Shown here: in pieces, positions 1 through 8,137 of the stretch
Layout: each line of letters begins with the position of its first letter
Position numbering within the stretch: the stretch's first letter is position 1
Position numbers and translations under genes: made by a program
Assembly: GCA_009768935.1 (NCBI GenBank)
Contig: WESA01000022.1
Coordinates: forward strand, 1 to 40,987
DNA length: 40,987 nt
Source of the DNA: Rectinema subterraneum
GTDB lineage: Bacteria > Spirochaetota > Spirochaetia > Treponematales > Rectinemataceae
Direction of reading: 5' to 3'
Notes under the pieces: generated by a model
The model's database searches: none
The model's input: only the letters and a program-made list of their open reading frames with translations
Told to the model about the DNA's origin: nothing

Positions 1-573
1 AGCATCGAACGCTCATTCCGGGAGCTCCTCGATCGCCTTGCCCAGGAACGCATGCCCCAGCTTTGGCAGCCTCTCATCCTCATCACCGACGAAAAAAAGG
101 AATATCGCAGAGCGCTGTATAGGCATCCGCTCTTTCGCTTCCAGAATGCAGACCATCGACTGGTGCATCTGACCGTGCACTCCACCGAACCGCGCACCTG
201 GTACAATCCCCTCTTCGGCGCCAACTACATGGATCGCGAGCTCAGAAAGGATCAGGCAGCCCATAGGCGTGAAACAGTCTGCTTTTCCCGCAATGTCGCC
301 AATATGCTCAATCGGTTCTGCGTCTACATGGCGTGGCACAACTACGCAAAGCCCTTCCGGATCAAAGCGAACCGAAAGGCGCGTATGACCCATGCAGAAG
401 CGGCGGGCATACCTCGCAAGCTTGTGGCTACCGGGCGCGCATGGATGTTCCGTGAACGGGCATTTGTAAGTAGGCTCTCCCTCGATCTACTGGATCAGAA
501 GCTCTGGAAGCGCGCATTCTCGACCCCTCTCAAAACCTCTGCGGAGTATCTGCCTCGCTATGCGCTTGCGTGA
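1..573 (+). CDS. DDE transposase, C-terminal half (partial)
   Basis: The frame is open from the first base to TGA at 571-573, giving 190 residues. The sequence around ILITDEKK holds a likely second catalytic Asp. A later NYMDRELRKD...RRET segment carries the probable catalytic Glu in the usual helix-rich C-terminal context (NVANMLNRF, MAWHNYAKPFR). The first ten residues (SIERSFRELL) line up with the last ten of the partial transposase at the right edge (GIGRSFREVL). The two halves together suggest a protein of about 374 residues. The IS family could not be named with certainty; the zinc-ribbon plus DDE layout recalls IS1-like or related elements. Confidence 0.8.
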   Translation, partial: SIERSFRELLDRLAQERMPQLWQPLILITDEKKEYRRALYRHPLFRFQNADHRLVHLTVHSTEPRTWYNPLFGANYMDRELRKDQAAHRRETVCFSRNVANMLNRFCVYMAWHNYAKPFRIKANRKARMTHAEAAGIPRKLVATGRAWMFRERAFVSRLSLDLLDQKLWKRAFSTPLKTSAEYLPRYALA

Positions 574-595
574 GTTTTCTCCTACCTACCTTCTG

Positions 596-611
596 CAAGG
601 TTCGTAACACT
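596..611. repeat. Terminal inverted repeat of the left-hand insertion element
   Basis: The 16-base end reads AGTGTTACGAACCTTG on the minus strand. It matches AGTGCTCTCAACCTTG at 40312-40327 at 12 of 16 positions. It lies 22 bp beyond the transposase stop codon, the expected place for an element terminus. Confidence 0.6.
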
Positions 612-1413
612 ATGAAAACCATGCAAACGCAGCAATCCCAAAAGCTGTTGCTACGTTAAGCGAAGCTTTTGCGCCGACAAGCGGTATTTCTACCCTGCCA
701 GCGGTACAGTATTGCAGCGCATCGCTCGATATACCCAGCTCTTCGGAACCGAGCACCATGACACCCGGCAGAGGAAAAGTGTATTCGCCGAGCGCAGAAC
801 CGCCCACTTCGAGCGCGAAGACTCCTTCCATCTCGGCAAGCGAAGAGACAGGAGCTCGGCGCCATGCCATGCGTTCTATTGTACCCATTGCGGAACGGCG
901 TGCGCGCGGATGCATCGGATCCGCGCATTCAGGAGAAAGGATTATCTCTTCGAATCCGAGTGCTTCTGCAGTTCGAAAAATGCTGCCGATATTGAATGGA
1001 GAGCGCACATCTTCAAGATAAACTCGCATGCCAGCTTTGCGTTGGGCAAAACCAGACGAACTGCGAGGCGCATTCACAAAGTCCCAGTCGGCGGGAGTTT
1101 GCCCTGATATCCTCATGAGCGCGTGGCGAAATTGATTCAGAGCTCTTAGCATGGATCGCGTATCCGAATTGTCCCGCCCCTCCGAAGAAAGCTGTTCGCG
1201 ATCAATCGCTTGCAGAAAGCTGCCTGCGGCCTGGACGAGGCTATCCGGGCTCTCGGGGCTCTCTTTCAGCATTACAGCGAGCTCTCTCAAATACAAAAGA
1301 GGAAAAGCATGAATGCTCTCGGTGGACTCGTGCTCGATGCGCTCCAGAATGAGCACCGTTTTGCGCACGCGCGCACGTCCGTGAAGATTGAGAAGATGGG
1401 CAAGATCCATCAT
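610..1413 (-). CDS. SpoU/TrmH-family RNA 2'-O-methyltransferase
   Basis: The protein has 267 residues. The C-terminal ~140 form a SPOUT (SpoU) domain with its three motifs: [25 protein letters not shown] and [17 protein letters not shown]. These build the knotted SAM site for ribose methylation of tRNA or rRNA; the exact target cannot be told from the sequence. The first ~125 residues are a poorly conserved helical extension. The ATG start overlaps the rsmI stop (ATGA, 1410-1413), so the two rRNA/tRNA-modification genes are probably translationally coupled. The C-terminus stops within a few residues of the normal domain end, and its TAG stop coincides with the terminus of the adjacent insertion element, so the native end may have been replaced. 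Confidence 0.85.
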   Translation of the reverse strand: MMDLAHLLNLHGRARVRKTVLILERIEHESTESIHAFPLLYLRELAVMLKESPESPDSLVQAAGSFLQAIDREQLSSEGRDNSDTRSMLRALNQFRHALMRISGQTPADWDFVNAPRSSSGFAQRKAGMRVYLEDVRSPFNIGSIFRTAEALGFEEIILSPECADPMHPRARRSAMGTIERMAWRRAPVSSLAEMEGVFALEVGGSALGEYTFPLPGVMVLGSEELGISSDALQYCTAGRVEIPLVGAKASLNVATAFGIAAFAWFS

Positions 1414-2132
1414 GAGTCTTTGCCTCGTTTAGAGTCAGGCTGTTCACTTCCACGCCCCTCAACGATCAGGCAAAACTCTCCCTTCGCTGAATCAGCAGGG
1501 AAGCGGGGCGCAAGCTCGCTCGCGGTTCCTCGTACAATCTCCTCGTGAATCTTTGTAAGCTCGCGCCCGATGCAGATGCAACGTTCTGGTTCAATCGACG
1601 CGATATCATCGAGGAGCTTGCCCACCCTGAATGGCGATTCATAGAGCACGAAAGACTCGCCTCGGGCGAGCAGTTCTTTGAGTCGCGCCCGGCGCTTGCC
1701 GGGTTTGGGCGAGAGAAAACCGTCAAACAGGAAAGTCCGGCCCGAAATTCCTGCCGCGCTGATAAGGGTTGCAAAGGCGCTCGGCCCGGGAATCGGTACG
1801 ATGACATGGCCCCGGCTGCGCGCTTCCCGTACAAGAACTGCTCCAGGATCAGAAAGCCCAGGCGTACCTGCATCGGAACAATACGCGACATTCTTGCCCT
1901 CATCGAGGAGCGCAGCGACTCTTTCGGCACCGCGCTGCTCATCATTCGCATGGCAGGAAACAAGCGGCTTATGGATGTCGAAATGGGACAACAGCTTCAG
2001 CGTATGCCGCGTATCCTCGCATGCCACCACATCTACTGCCTTGAGCGTTTCAAGCCCCCGCAGCGTGATATCGCCGAGATTGCCGATCGGCGTCGCAACC
2101 ATATAGAGCGTGCTCACAGTCTTATACTGCAT
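1410..2132 (-). CDS. rsmI: 16S rRNA (cytidine-1402 2'-O)-methyltransferase RsmI
   Basis: RsmI methylates the ribose of C1402 in the 16S rRNA decoding centre. The protein shows the tetrapyrrole-methylase fold landmarks: [12 protein letters not shown] near the N-terminus, [31 protein letters not shown] and [12 protein letters not shown]. Starting at ATG 2130-2132 gives about 240 residues, close to the usual length. An in-frame TTG 15 nt upstream is also open, and neither start has a clear Shine-Dalgarno sequence, so the start is uncertain. The downstream SpoU methyltransferase gene overlaps it by 4 nt. Identification is firm. Confidence 0.95.
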   Translation of the reverse strand: MQYKTVSTLYMVATPIGNLGDITLRGLETLKAVDVVACEDTRHTLKLLSHFDIHKPLVSCHANDEQRGAERVAALLDEGKNVAYCSDAGTPGLSDPGAVLVREARSRGHVIVPIPGPSAFATLISAAGISGRTFLFDGFLSPKPGKRRARLKELLARGESFVLYESPFRVGKLLDDIASIEPERCICIGRELTKIHEEIVRGTASELAPRFPADSAKGEFCLIVEGRGSEQPDSKRGKDS

Positions 2133-2221
2133 GGGGAAGGCGGCCAATGTCTAGAGTTGCATCGAATCCAGAGCTGCGCGGAATTTGAGATATCTTCATT
2201 CTTGCTAGACTCCGGCTCACT

Positions 2222-2248
2222 CTGTCCAGAGTCCCCGCATTTGGACAG
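2222..2248. repeat. Short inverted repeat upstream of the permease gene
   Basis: CTGTCCA (2222-2228) and TGGACAG (2242-2248) are perfect inverted copies separated by 13 bases. They lie in the divergent gap between rsmI and the permease gene, 56 bp before the chosen permease start. This could be an operator or a weak hairpin; no T-run follows, so it is not a terminator. Otherwise the 2133-2304 gap shows only an AT-rich stretch (2290-2299) that could serve as a -10 region. Confidence 0.35.
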
Positions 2249-2304
2249 CCAAAATGGTGGTCTTAATCTATCCAGAGATCACAAAAACAATTATTATAAG
2301 CACA

Positions 2305-3438
2305 ATGAAAACGCTCAACCCGCGGAAAATCGCCTTCTTGCTCTTTTTTCTGTTGCTCTTTTTGTTGGTAGCAAGGCTTTTTTACCCATTTCTGACCGTG
2401 ATCCTCTGGAGCGGGCTTTTATATGTGTTTCTAGAGCCTCTCCATAAGAAACTCAGCGGCTCGGTTCGTGTGAATGGACGCAAATCTTTCGGATCTCACT
2501 TAAGCGCGCTCGTGCTTTCTGTGCTCGGGGTCCTCATTCTGCTTGTGCCTATGGCTTTTCTTGCTGTTGCGGTGACTCGGCAGCTCGCTGATCTATTAAA
2601 GTCAGCGGTGCATTTTTTCGAAACAAACATGGACAAACTCCGAATCGATCCGCAGAGCCAGCTGGGTGCAACGATTCAGTCTTTTTTGGGCGATTCCTTT
2701 GATATTCGAACGCTTGATCCGATACGGGAACTGCAATCCTTGCTGGCAGCCGGAGCCAATCAGGCGCTGAGATTGTCCAGTTCGCTTATAAAAAATGTGT
2801 TCCGGTTCGTGATCGCAATTCTGTTCATTATGTTCACGCTGTATTACCTATTGATGGATGGAAATTCGCTTGGCGAAACCTTTGTTTCCATGATGCCCAT
2901 TGACCCTGAGCACACGCGCCTTTTCATGCGCAAACTGAGGGAAACGGGCAGGCAGCTTGTCAAAGGATATTTTCTCGTTGCCCTCTTTCAGGGGCTTATG
3001 ATGTTCATTCTGAGCCTCATATTCGGCTTCCGGAACAACCTGGTGCTCGCTGTGCTCACCGCCATCGCGTCGTTCGTTCCCATGGTGGGGACTTCGCTTG
3101 TGTGGTTCCCGATGGGCATATTCATTGCGGCGAGCGGCAATATCGGACTGGCTCTTGTGTTTCTGATCACGGCGGGCATCCTCGTCTCGACGCTCGACAA
3201 TTTTATTCGCCCCGTAGTCCTGGGCGGGCAGTTGAAAGTGCATCCGCTCTTTTTGTTCTTCTCAATCGCGGGAGGGCTTGTGGTTTTCGGCTTTAACGGA
3301 ATTATTCTGGGCCCCCTTGTGCTCATGCTCTTTATCGCAGCAGGCGATCTCTATCGTTCCATCAGTGTCGAAGAAGACGAAGGCGCAAAAAAAAGTACAG
3401 AGCTTACTTCTGCGCCGCCGGATGAGAAAGCGCGCTGA
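2305..3438 (+). CDS. AI-2E family (PerM/YdiK-like) membrane transporter
   Basis: This is a polytopic membrane protein of about 377 residues. It has an N-terminal pair of hydrophobic helices, a soluble stretch in the first half, and a cluster of C-terminal helices that includes the family-typical VPMVGTSLVWFP and LDNFIRPVVLGGQL segments. The family (formerly UPF0118) includes the AI-2 exporter TqsA and Na+/H+ antiporters, so the substrate is not defined. ATG 2305 was chosen because it begins just before the first membrane helix; an upstream in-frame ATG at 2254 is possible. The 3' end overlaps the convergent PHP gene by 35 bp. Confidence 0.88.
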   Translation: MKTLNPRKIAFLLFFLLLFLLVARLFYPFLTVILWSGLLYVFLEPLHKKLSGSVRVNGRKSFGSHLSALVLSVLGVLILLVPMAFLAVAVTRQLADLLKSAVHFFETNMDKLRIDPQSQLGATIQSFLGDSFDIRTLDPIRELQSLLAAGANQALRLSSSLIKNVFRFVIAILFIMFTLYYLLMDGNSLGETFVSMMPIDPEHTRLFMRKLRETGRQLVKGYFLVALFQGLMMFILSLIFGFRNNLVLAVLTAIASFVPMVGTSLVWFPMGIFIAASGNIGLALVFLITAGILVSTLDNFIRPVVLGGQLKVHPLFLFFSIAGGLVVFGFNGIILGPLVLMLFIAAGDLYRSISVEEDEGAKKSTELTSAPPDEKAR

Positions 3439-4264
3439 CGAGCGCATCGCGATAGCAGCTGTCGATAGCCATATTGCCTGCAGTCCTTCCCAGGCCGCAT
3501 TCCGGCCTCGCTTTTCCGTGAAAATCCGAACCTGCAGTGACGAACATGCCCCGCTCACGCGCCATGCGCTCGAGAATGACACATTGACCGAACTTGGCCG
3601 TTGGATGGTATGCCTCGAGCCCCTCTATTCCCATGTCTTTCCAACGTGAGAACAATGTCCCCAACATCGACTTCGAGACAAAGAGCGAATAGGGATGCGC
3701 GACCACTGGCACGCCGCCCGCTGCCTTGATCACAGAGAGCGCTTCTTCGAGAGGCAGGCATGATTTTTTGATATAAAATGGCCTGCCCTTGCCCAAGTAA
3801 CGGTCAAAAGCCTCCTGCCGCGTCCGGACACAGCGAGCTTTGACAAGAAGATCGGCAAGATGCGGACGCCCGATATACGACTCGCGCGAAAGCTCAGAGA
3901 TTTTAATGGTATCCAATTGAAAACCAGCATTGGCGAACAGCTCGAGAATCGCCTCGTTGCGTTCATGGCGCGCATTGCCGAGACGCTGGGTCGCATCCAG
4001 AAGCGGCGCCGACTGTGGATCTATCCCATAGCCCAGAAGGTGGAATTCGCCTGGCTCGAAATCAATCTCTATTTCAATACCCGGGATACATTCAATGCCA
4101 TGCGCGTGAGCTGCTTGCGCTGCCTCTGCGAGCCCTGCCACGGTATCGTGGTCGGTGAGCGCAATGGTTGAAAGCCCGAGTTTGTGCGCGAGCGCCATCA
4201 GCTCAGAAGGAGAGAGCTCGCCATCGGAAGCGCTCGAATGCGTATGCAAATCTACTTGGGCCAT
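3404..4264 (-). CDS. PHP-domain metal-dependent phosphoesterase (TrpH/RNase AM-like)
   Basis: The 286-residue protein begins with the PHP metal motif DLHTHSSASDGE, followed by ALTDHDTV, GIEIEID, a VAHPY segment and GSDFHG near the C-terminus. Together these are the His/Asp/Glu ligands of a trinuclear metal site. COG0613 relatives act as 3',5'-nucleotide bisphosphate phosphatases or 5'-exonucleases on RNA. ATG 4262-4264 was chosen because it directly precedes the metal motif and follows a purine-rich site; an upstream start would add 17 unsupported residues. It overlaps the radical SAM gene by 13 nt, which implies coupled translation. The his operon close by lacks a phosphatase, but this subfamily differs from HisK-type PHP histidinol phosphatases. 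Confidence 0.88.
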   Translation of the reverse strand: MAQVDLHTHSSASDGELSPSELMALAHKLGLSTIALTDHDTVAGLAEAAQAAHAHGIECIPGIEIEIDFEPGEFHLLGYGIDPQSAPLLDATQRLGNARHERNEAILELFANAGFQLDTIKISELSRESYIGRPHLADLLVKARCVRTRQEAFDRYLGKGRPFYIKKSCLPLEEALSVIKAAGGVPVVAHPYSLFVSKSMLGTLFSRWKDMGIEGLEAYHPTAKFGQCVILERMARERGMFVTAGSDFHGKARPECGLGRTAGNMAIDSCYRDALVSALSHPAAQK

Positions 4265-5163
4265 TGTTCCTGTCCTGAATTCGGAATGGATAGCTCGCCC
4301 GAGCGTCCGAAGCACTCAAGGCGGATCTCCGAAGGCAGACATCTGCGCACAATAGAAGCGAGCATAGCCATTTCTATATCATCGATGCTCGCAATCCAGG
4401 GCTCTGCAGGCGGTCTGGCTGTCGTATAGAGTTGAATTGCATTGATGCGCGCGCCCTGCCCAATCAGACTCATCAAGGCGCCGCAATACCTTTCAGCATC
4501 GAATAAAACCCGCCCTGAACAAGCATCTCGGCAGATCATTGTCTGGATTTTGACAGGCGTAATCGCTGCAAAATGCGCAATGTCCCCGACAATCCGGTCA
4601 AATGCATAGTTCGATCTGGAAAGGATCGAATGCAGTTCCGAAGAGCCTCCATCGAGCTTGGCCCAGATCTCGAAGCGGGCTTCCTGCGAGAAACGGTGCA
4701 GAAGCTCGCAGATTTGGGGGCTCAAAAACCCTGTGGAATTGGTAATGAGCACAATCGGCACATGGAAAAGCTTCGCGTCGAGGGAGACCTGTTCGCTCAG
4801 CACCTTCGCGGCAGCGTAGAGCGCTTCTTCCAGAAAAGGCGAACAAGTGGGCTCGCCATTGCCCGAAATGGAAATGTCCTCGAGCGCGAAGGACTTCGCA
4901 TAGGCCGGCCAGTCCTTATCAAAAAACTCGCGGAGCGCTGCCTCTATCATGCCCTCCGAGAGGCGCGCATGCGGATTCGAGAAAGGCTGCACTTCGCAGT
5001 AGGGACAGTTGTAGGTGCAGTGCTTGCTATCAGGAAAAAGATTGATGCCGAGCGACAGGCCTCGCGCTCGCCGGGACACCACGGGGTAAATGATGGAAGC
5101 AGCATCTTCGCCACGCTGGTGTCGCTCGGGGGTGAGGAAGCCGGGATGCCGGGTATCAGTCAT
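4252..5163 (-). CDS. Radical SAM protein of unknown substrate
   Basis: The 303-residue protein carries the radical SAM cluster motif CTYNCPYC near residue 50. It also has the typical ISGNGEPT (glycine-rich/SAM) segment, an ITNSTG strand and an AKLDGG loop. The overall layout recalls the COG0731-type radical SAM enzymes, but no substrate can be assigned. An SD-like AAGAGG sequence precedes ATG 5161-5163. The gene overlaps the PHP phosphoesterase gene at its 3' end, so the two probably form a two-gene operon transcribed away from the his operon promoter. Confidence 0.85.
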   Translation of the reverse strand: MTDTRHPGFLTPERHQRGEDAASIIYPVVSRRARGLSLGINLFPDSKHCTYNCPYCEVQPFSNPHARLSEGMIEAALREFFDKDWPAYAKSFALEDISISGNGEPTCSPFLEEALYAAAKVLSEQVSLDAKLFHVPIVLITNSTGFLSPQICELLHRFSQEARFEIWAKLDGGSSELHSILSRSNYAFDRIVGDIAHFAAITPVKIQTMICRDACSGRVLFDAERYCGALMSLIGQGARINAIQLYTTARPPAEPWIASIDDIEMAMLASIVRRCLPSEIRLECFGRSGELSIPNSGQEQWPK

Positions 5164-5253
5164 TGCCTATGCCTCTTGATATTCTTTCGCATAGTATGCC
5201 GTATTCTTCAGCCGCGTGGAAAGACTTGAAAAGACAAACTTCCATTCAGCCCC

Positions 5254-5287
5254 TTGACACTTTTTGCAAAATCCGCAATCTTATACA
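5254..5287 (+). promoter_or_regulatory. Candidate his operon promoter
   Basis: A perfect -35 hexamer TTGACA (5254-5259) is followed by two -10 options: AATCTT at 17 bp spacing (5277-5282) or the better TATACA at 22 bp (5282-5287). Either would start the transcript within a few bases of the leader peptide ATG (5292), so the leader may be nearly leaderless. Transcription would run into hisG. Confidence 0.5.
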
Positions 5288-5291
5288 TGTT

Positions 5292-5378
5292 ATGTGCAAT
5301 TTTATTCCGGGCTTTCGAACCTCACTCCATCATCATCATGGCCATTTCTCGAGGAGCCGTGATGCGGTGAGGCGTTAG
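5292..5378 (+). CDS. hisL: his operon leader peptide with a histidine run
   Basis: This is a 28-codon ORF (ATG 5292 to TAG 5376-5378). Residues 13-18 read HHHHGH, encoded by CAT codons at 5328-5339 and 5343-5345. It sits just downstream of a promoter-like sequence and upstream of GC-rich hairpins and hisG, the arrangement of a histidine attenuation control peptide. Ribosome pausing at scarce His-tRNA would alter folding of the RNA beyond it. No T-box signature is present. There is no visible Shine-Dalgarno sequence before the ATG, which fits a transcript starting very near it. The symbol follows the enteric analogue; homology is not implied. Confidence 0.75.
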   Translation: MCNFIPGFRTSLHHHHGHFSRSRDAVRR

Positions 5379-5401
5379 CCTGCACGTATGAGAACACCCG
5401 C

Positions 5402-5477
5402 AAGCCGGCTCTGTATGGGCCGGCTTTTTTGTAGACATGCGTCTTTCAAAAGCCGGCTAGCAAGGCCGGCTTTTGTG
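5402..5477 (+). promoter_or_regulatory. his attenuator: two GCCGGC hairpins with T-runs
   Basis: Hairpin A pairs AAGCCGGC (5402-5409) with GCCGGCTT (5419-5426) and is followed by six Ts (5425-5430). Hairpin B pairs AAAAGCCGGC (5448-5457) with GCCGGCTTTT (5465-5474). GCCGGC is its own reverse complement and occurs four times, so the arms can exchange partners. GAGCCG (5354-5359) in the leader ORF, 8 bp after the His codons, can also pair with CGGCTC (5406-5411). These mutually exclusive pairings are what attenuation needs. Which hairpin terminates is inferred, not shown. This leader and the promoter fill the otherwise gene-free stretch 5164-5523. Confidence 0.7.
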
Positions 5478-5523
5478 TTTTCTGGAACAGAACAAAACTG
5501 GACTAGTCCAGGAGGAGAAGACG

Positions 5524-6465
5524 ATGAGAGAAAAGAAAAATGAACGGACAGAGCTCAGGATTGGCTTGCCAAAAGGGCGCATGCAGGCGAAGGTGATCGA
5601 GCTCTTTAATGACGCCGGCATTCCCGTCTCCGTGGATGAGCGCGAATACCGCCCGCGCGTCGGGAATGGAAAGCCGCAAGCGCTTATTTCAAAAGGAATC
5701 GCTTATGAGGCTAAGCTCCTCAAGCCGCAGAATATTGTAGAGATGCTCGCAACCGGCAGCCGCGATATCGGTTTTGCCGGGGCCGACTGGATTCGCGAAC
5801 TTGGAGTTGACCTGGTCGAGCTTCTGGATACCGCACTCGACCCGGTGACCATTGTTGCAGCAGCGCCTGAGGCGGTCGCAGAAGCGTACGGAAAATGCAA
5901 AGGCAATATTGAGGTTGTAAAAAAGGTGTGTGGGCGAACGCCCATCGTCGCCTCCGAATACGAGGGCTTGGCAAAGGAATGGATAGCGAAGAATCTGCCG
6001 GGCGCAGCCTTTGTGCGATCCTATGGCGCAACCGAAGTATTCCCTCCCGAAGATGCGGACATCATCATCGACAACTGCGCGACAGGCACAACCTTGCGCG
6101 CCAACAAGCTGTCGATCATCGACACGCTCATGTCAAGCTCGACCCGCTTCTATGCCTCAAAAGAAGCGATGCAAGACCCCGTCAAACGCGAGGCAGCGGA
6201 CTCGCTCATTCTCCTCTTCCGCTCGGTGCTGGAAGCGCGCCGCAGAGTCATGCTCGAAGTCAATATTTCGGCGGAACTGCTCGATCAGCTTGTGGCAATT
6301 CTTCCCTGCCTGCGCGCGCCGACTGTCTCGCCTCTCGGCAAAGGCGATGCATTTGCTGTAAAAGTCGCGGCCCCTCGGGATACGCTTGCAAGCCTTATCC
6401 CCGAAATCAAGCGCAGAGGCGGTACCGATATCGTTGTAACCCAGATGTCACAACTGGTACCATGA
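5524..6465 (+). CDS. hisG: ATP phosphoribosyltransferase, long form
   Basis: HisG joins ATP and PRPP, the first and feedback-inhibited step of histidine synthesis. The protein has the N-terminal IGLPKGRM motif, the GSRDIGFAGADWI segment and the PRPP-binding DIIIDNCATGTTL loop. About 75 C-terminal residues (from MLEVNISAELL) form the ACT-like regulatory domain of long-form HisG, so no HisZ partner is needed. ATG 5524 is chosen because AGGAGGAG precedes it; an in-frame TTG at 5473 lies inside the attenuator hairpin and is rejected. The product has 313 residues. Its TGA is overlapped by an ATG, but hisC probably starts 15 nt further on. Confidence 0.95.
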   Translation: MREKKNERTELRIGLPKGRMQAKVIELFNDAGIPVSVDEREYRPRVGNGKPQALISKGIAYEAKLLKPQNIVEMLATGSRDIGFAGADWIRELGVDLVELLDTALDPVTIVAAAPEAVAEAYGKCKGNIEVVKKVCGRTPIVASEYEGLAKEWIAKNLPGAAFVRSYGATEVFPPEDADIIIDNCATGTTLRANKLSIIDTLMSSSTRFYASKEAMQDPVKREAADSLILLFRSVLEARRRVMLEVNISAELLDQLVAILPCLRAPTVSPLGKGDAFAVKVAAPRDTLASLIPEIKRRGGTDIVVTQMSQLVP

Positions 6466-6479
6466 GGGAGGACAAAAGA

Positions 6480-7496
6480 ATGCTCAGACTCGATGCCAAT
6501 GAAGGCAGATGCCTCCTTTCAGAGGAAGATTTGAAAGAAATCCTGAGCCCCGAGATTGCCCGCCGCTATCCGGTGCGGAGCCTCCTCGAAGAGCCGCTTG
6601 CAGAGATGCTGGGGCTTCCTGTCTCGTGCGTGCTTGCGACAGCCGGCGCTGACGATGCAATCGACCGGACGGTGCGATCGCTCGCGGGGCCCGGAGGTCT
6701 TGTCATGAGCACAAGCCCGGGTTTTGTCGAATTTCTTGAAGCAGCGAAGCGATCTTCGGCGATGTTCGAATCCATTCCCAAAGACCCACTTGGCGCATTT
6801 CCTGTAGCGGAAATCTGCGAGGCAGTAAAAAGCCGCTCGCCGCAACTTCTTATCCTTGCAAGCCCCGATAATCCGTCTGGATGTGTGCTTGCGAAGAGCG
6901 AGCTTGAAGCTGTCGCGAATGCATGCAGGGAAGCCGGTACCATTCTTATTTTCGATGCCACGTACAGCGATTTTTCGCTGCGCACCGCGAAACCCGTCGA
7001 CGCCATTGCCTTTCCCAATGTTCTTGTCTCCGGCAGTTTTTCCAAATCGCGAGGGCTTGCAGGCTTTAGAATCGGCTACATTGCAGGCGGCGAGGAAGCT
7101 GCACCGCTTATCGCGCGCCTTGCGGATGCGGGACCGCCTTTTTCCCTTTCGAGCGCAGCAATTGAAGCAGGCAGGCGGGCGCTCTCGCTCGATTCCAGCA
7201 CAGTGCAGGCCTTTGTGGATGAGGTGCGCCGTGAAGTGGCCCTGCTGACAGCGCAGCTTCGAGGACTCGGATTTGTCGTTTCAGATAGCGAGGCAAACTT
7301 TGTGCTCCTGAAAAGCTCAGCATCGGCGCGTGTCGCCGAAATGCTCCGAGAACGCGGTATTCTCGTGCGCACATGGAAGGGCAAAACCGCCTATGAAGGC
7401 CTTGTGCGCATCACCGTGCCTGGGGAAAAAAGTGAATTCGAGAAGCTTGCAAATGCGATACACACGCTTGCGCGCTTCAAGGAGGCAGCAGAATGA
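6480..7496 (+). CDS. hisC: Histidinol-phosphate aminotransferase
   Basis: HisC is the PLP-dependent aminotransferase converting imidazole acetol phosphate to histidinol phosphate. The protein has 338 residues and begins MLRLDANEG, the usual family opening. It shows ASPDNPSG (substrate/PLP site), FDATYSDF (the PLP-ring Asp and Tyr) and SGSFSKSRGLAGFRIGY with the Schiff-base lysine. ATG 6480 is preferred because GAGGGAGGA (6464-6472) lies at the correct distance. The reading frame stays open far upstream, antisense-like over hisG, but that part has no homology. It overlaps hisB by ATGA. Confidence 0.93.
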   Translation: MLRLDANEGRCLLSEEDLKEILSPEIARRYPVRSLLEEPLAEMLGLPVSCVLATAGADDAIDRTVRSLAGPGGLVMSTSPGFVEFLEAAKRSSAMFESIPKDPLGAFPVAEICEAVKSRSPQLLILASPDNPSGCVLAKSELEAVANACREAGTILIFDATYSDFSLRTAKPVDAIAFPNVLVSGSFSKSRGLAGFRIGYIAGGEEAAPLIARLADAGPPFSLSSAAIEAGRRALSLDSSTVQAFVDEVRREVALLTAQLRGLGFVVSDSEANFVLLKSSASARVAEMLRERGILVRTWKGKTAYEGLVRITVPGEKSEFEKLANAIHTLARFKEAAE

Positions 7497-8137
7497 GCGA
7501 ACAATCAATACAAAACGAAAAAGGCGGGCAGAGCCAGATTGCGCGCCTCAGGCGCACCACGCGTGAAACCGATGTCACCATTGCCCTGTCGTTTTTGCCA
7601 GGCGCAATCGACATCAAAACCGGCATAGGATTCTTTGACCATATGCTCACCCAGCTCGCCTTCCATGCAGGATGGAGCCTTGAGCTCAGCTGCAAAGGAG
7701 ATCTCGACGTCGACGATCACCACAGTGTTGAAGACTGCGCGATCGCCCTTGGGAAGGCCTTTGCGAAGCTTGCTCCATCGGGAGCTGGGCGGCAGCGATT
7801 CGGCTATGCCTATGCGCCCATGGATGAAGCGCTCGCGCGCGCTGTTATCGATATTTCAGGAAGGAGCTATTGCGTGCTCTCGGGCACATTTACAAGCCCT
7901 TCAATCGGGGCGCTTTCGACCAGCAATATCGCTCATTTTTTCCAGAGTTTCGCAGCAAATGCGAACCTGACATTGCACCTCGACATCCTGCGGGGGGAAA
8001 ACGACCACCACAAGGCAGAGGCTCTCTTCAAGGCTGCCGCGCTCGCGCTCAAAAGCGCCCTTGAGCCACGCGCACAAGCCCCGAGCGCAAGCACCAAAGG
8101 CGAAACGACATTCAGCACGCCGGAGGAGGGCAAATGA
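7493..8137 (+). CDS. hisB: Imidazoleglycerol-phosphate dehydratase
   Basis: The protein has 214 residues and the diagnostic metal-binding motifs GFFDHML, DDHHSVED and ENDHHKAE, which bind two Mn ions and dehydrate imidazoleglycerol phosphate. There is no N-terminal HAD domain, so unlike the bifunctional enteric HisB it brings no histidinol-phosphatase. A hydrophilic C-terminal tail of about 25 residues follows the conserved core and is not typical. Start and stop both overlap neighbours by four bases (hisC before, hisH after). Confidence 0.95.
   Translation: MSEQSIQNEKGGQSQIARLRRTTRETDVTIALSFLPGAIDIKTGIGFFDHMLTQLAFHAGWSLELSCKGDLDVDDHHSVEDCAIALGKAFAKLAPSGAGRQRFGYAYAPMDEALARAVIDISGRSYCVLSGTFTSPSIGALSTSNIAHFFQSFAANANLTLHLDILRGENDHHKAEALFKAAALALKSALEPRAQAPSASTKGETTFSTPEEGK

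Larger units (their letters stand above)
1..611 (+). mobile_element. Right part of an insertion sequence, cut by the window edge
   Basis: This is the 3' half of an insertion element. It contains the C-terminal half of a DDE transposase (1-573) and a terminal inverted repeat at 596-611. Read on the minus strand, the repeat matches 12 of 16 bases of the left terminus seen at 40312-40327 of the second element; both ends share AGTG and AACCTTG. The outer boundary of the repeat falls inside the stop codon of the neighbouring minus-strand gene (610-612). No target-site duplication can be judged because the other end lies outside the window. Confidence 0.8.

Noticed and set aside
52..393. Minus-strand frame opposite the left transposase fragment
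   Set aside because: The plus strand holds the transposase C-terminus, matched by the second copy at the right edge.
5292..5523. His-specific T-box riboswitch
   Set aside because: No T-box consensus (AGGGTGGAACCGCG-like) or Stem I features are visible; the leader peptide model explains the region better.
5928..6479. 5' extension of the hisC frame
   Set aside because: Overlaps hisG out of frame, Arg/Ser-rich and without homology; the Shine-Dalgarno-supported ATG at 6480 starts the real hisC.
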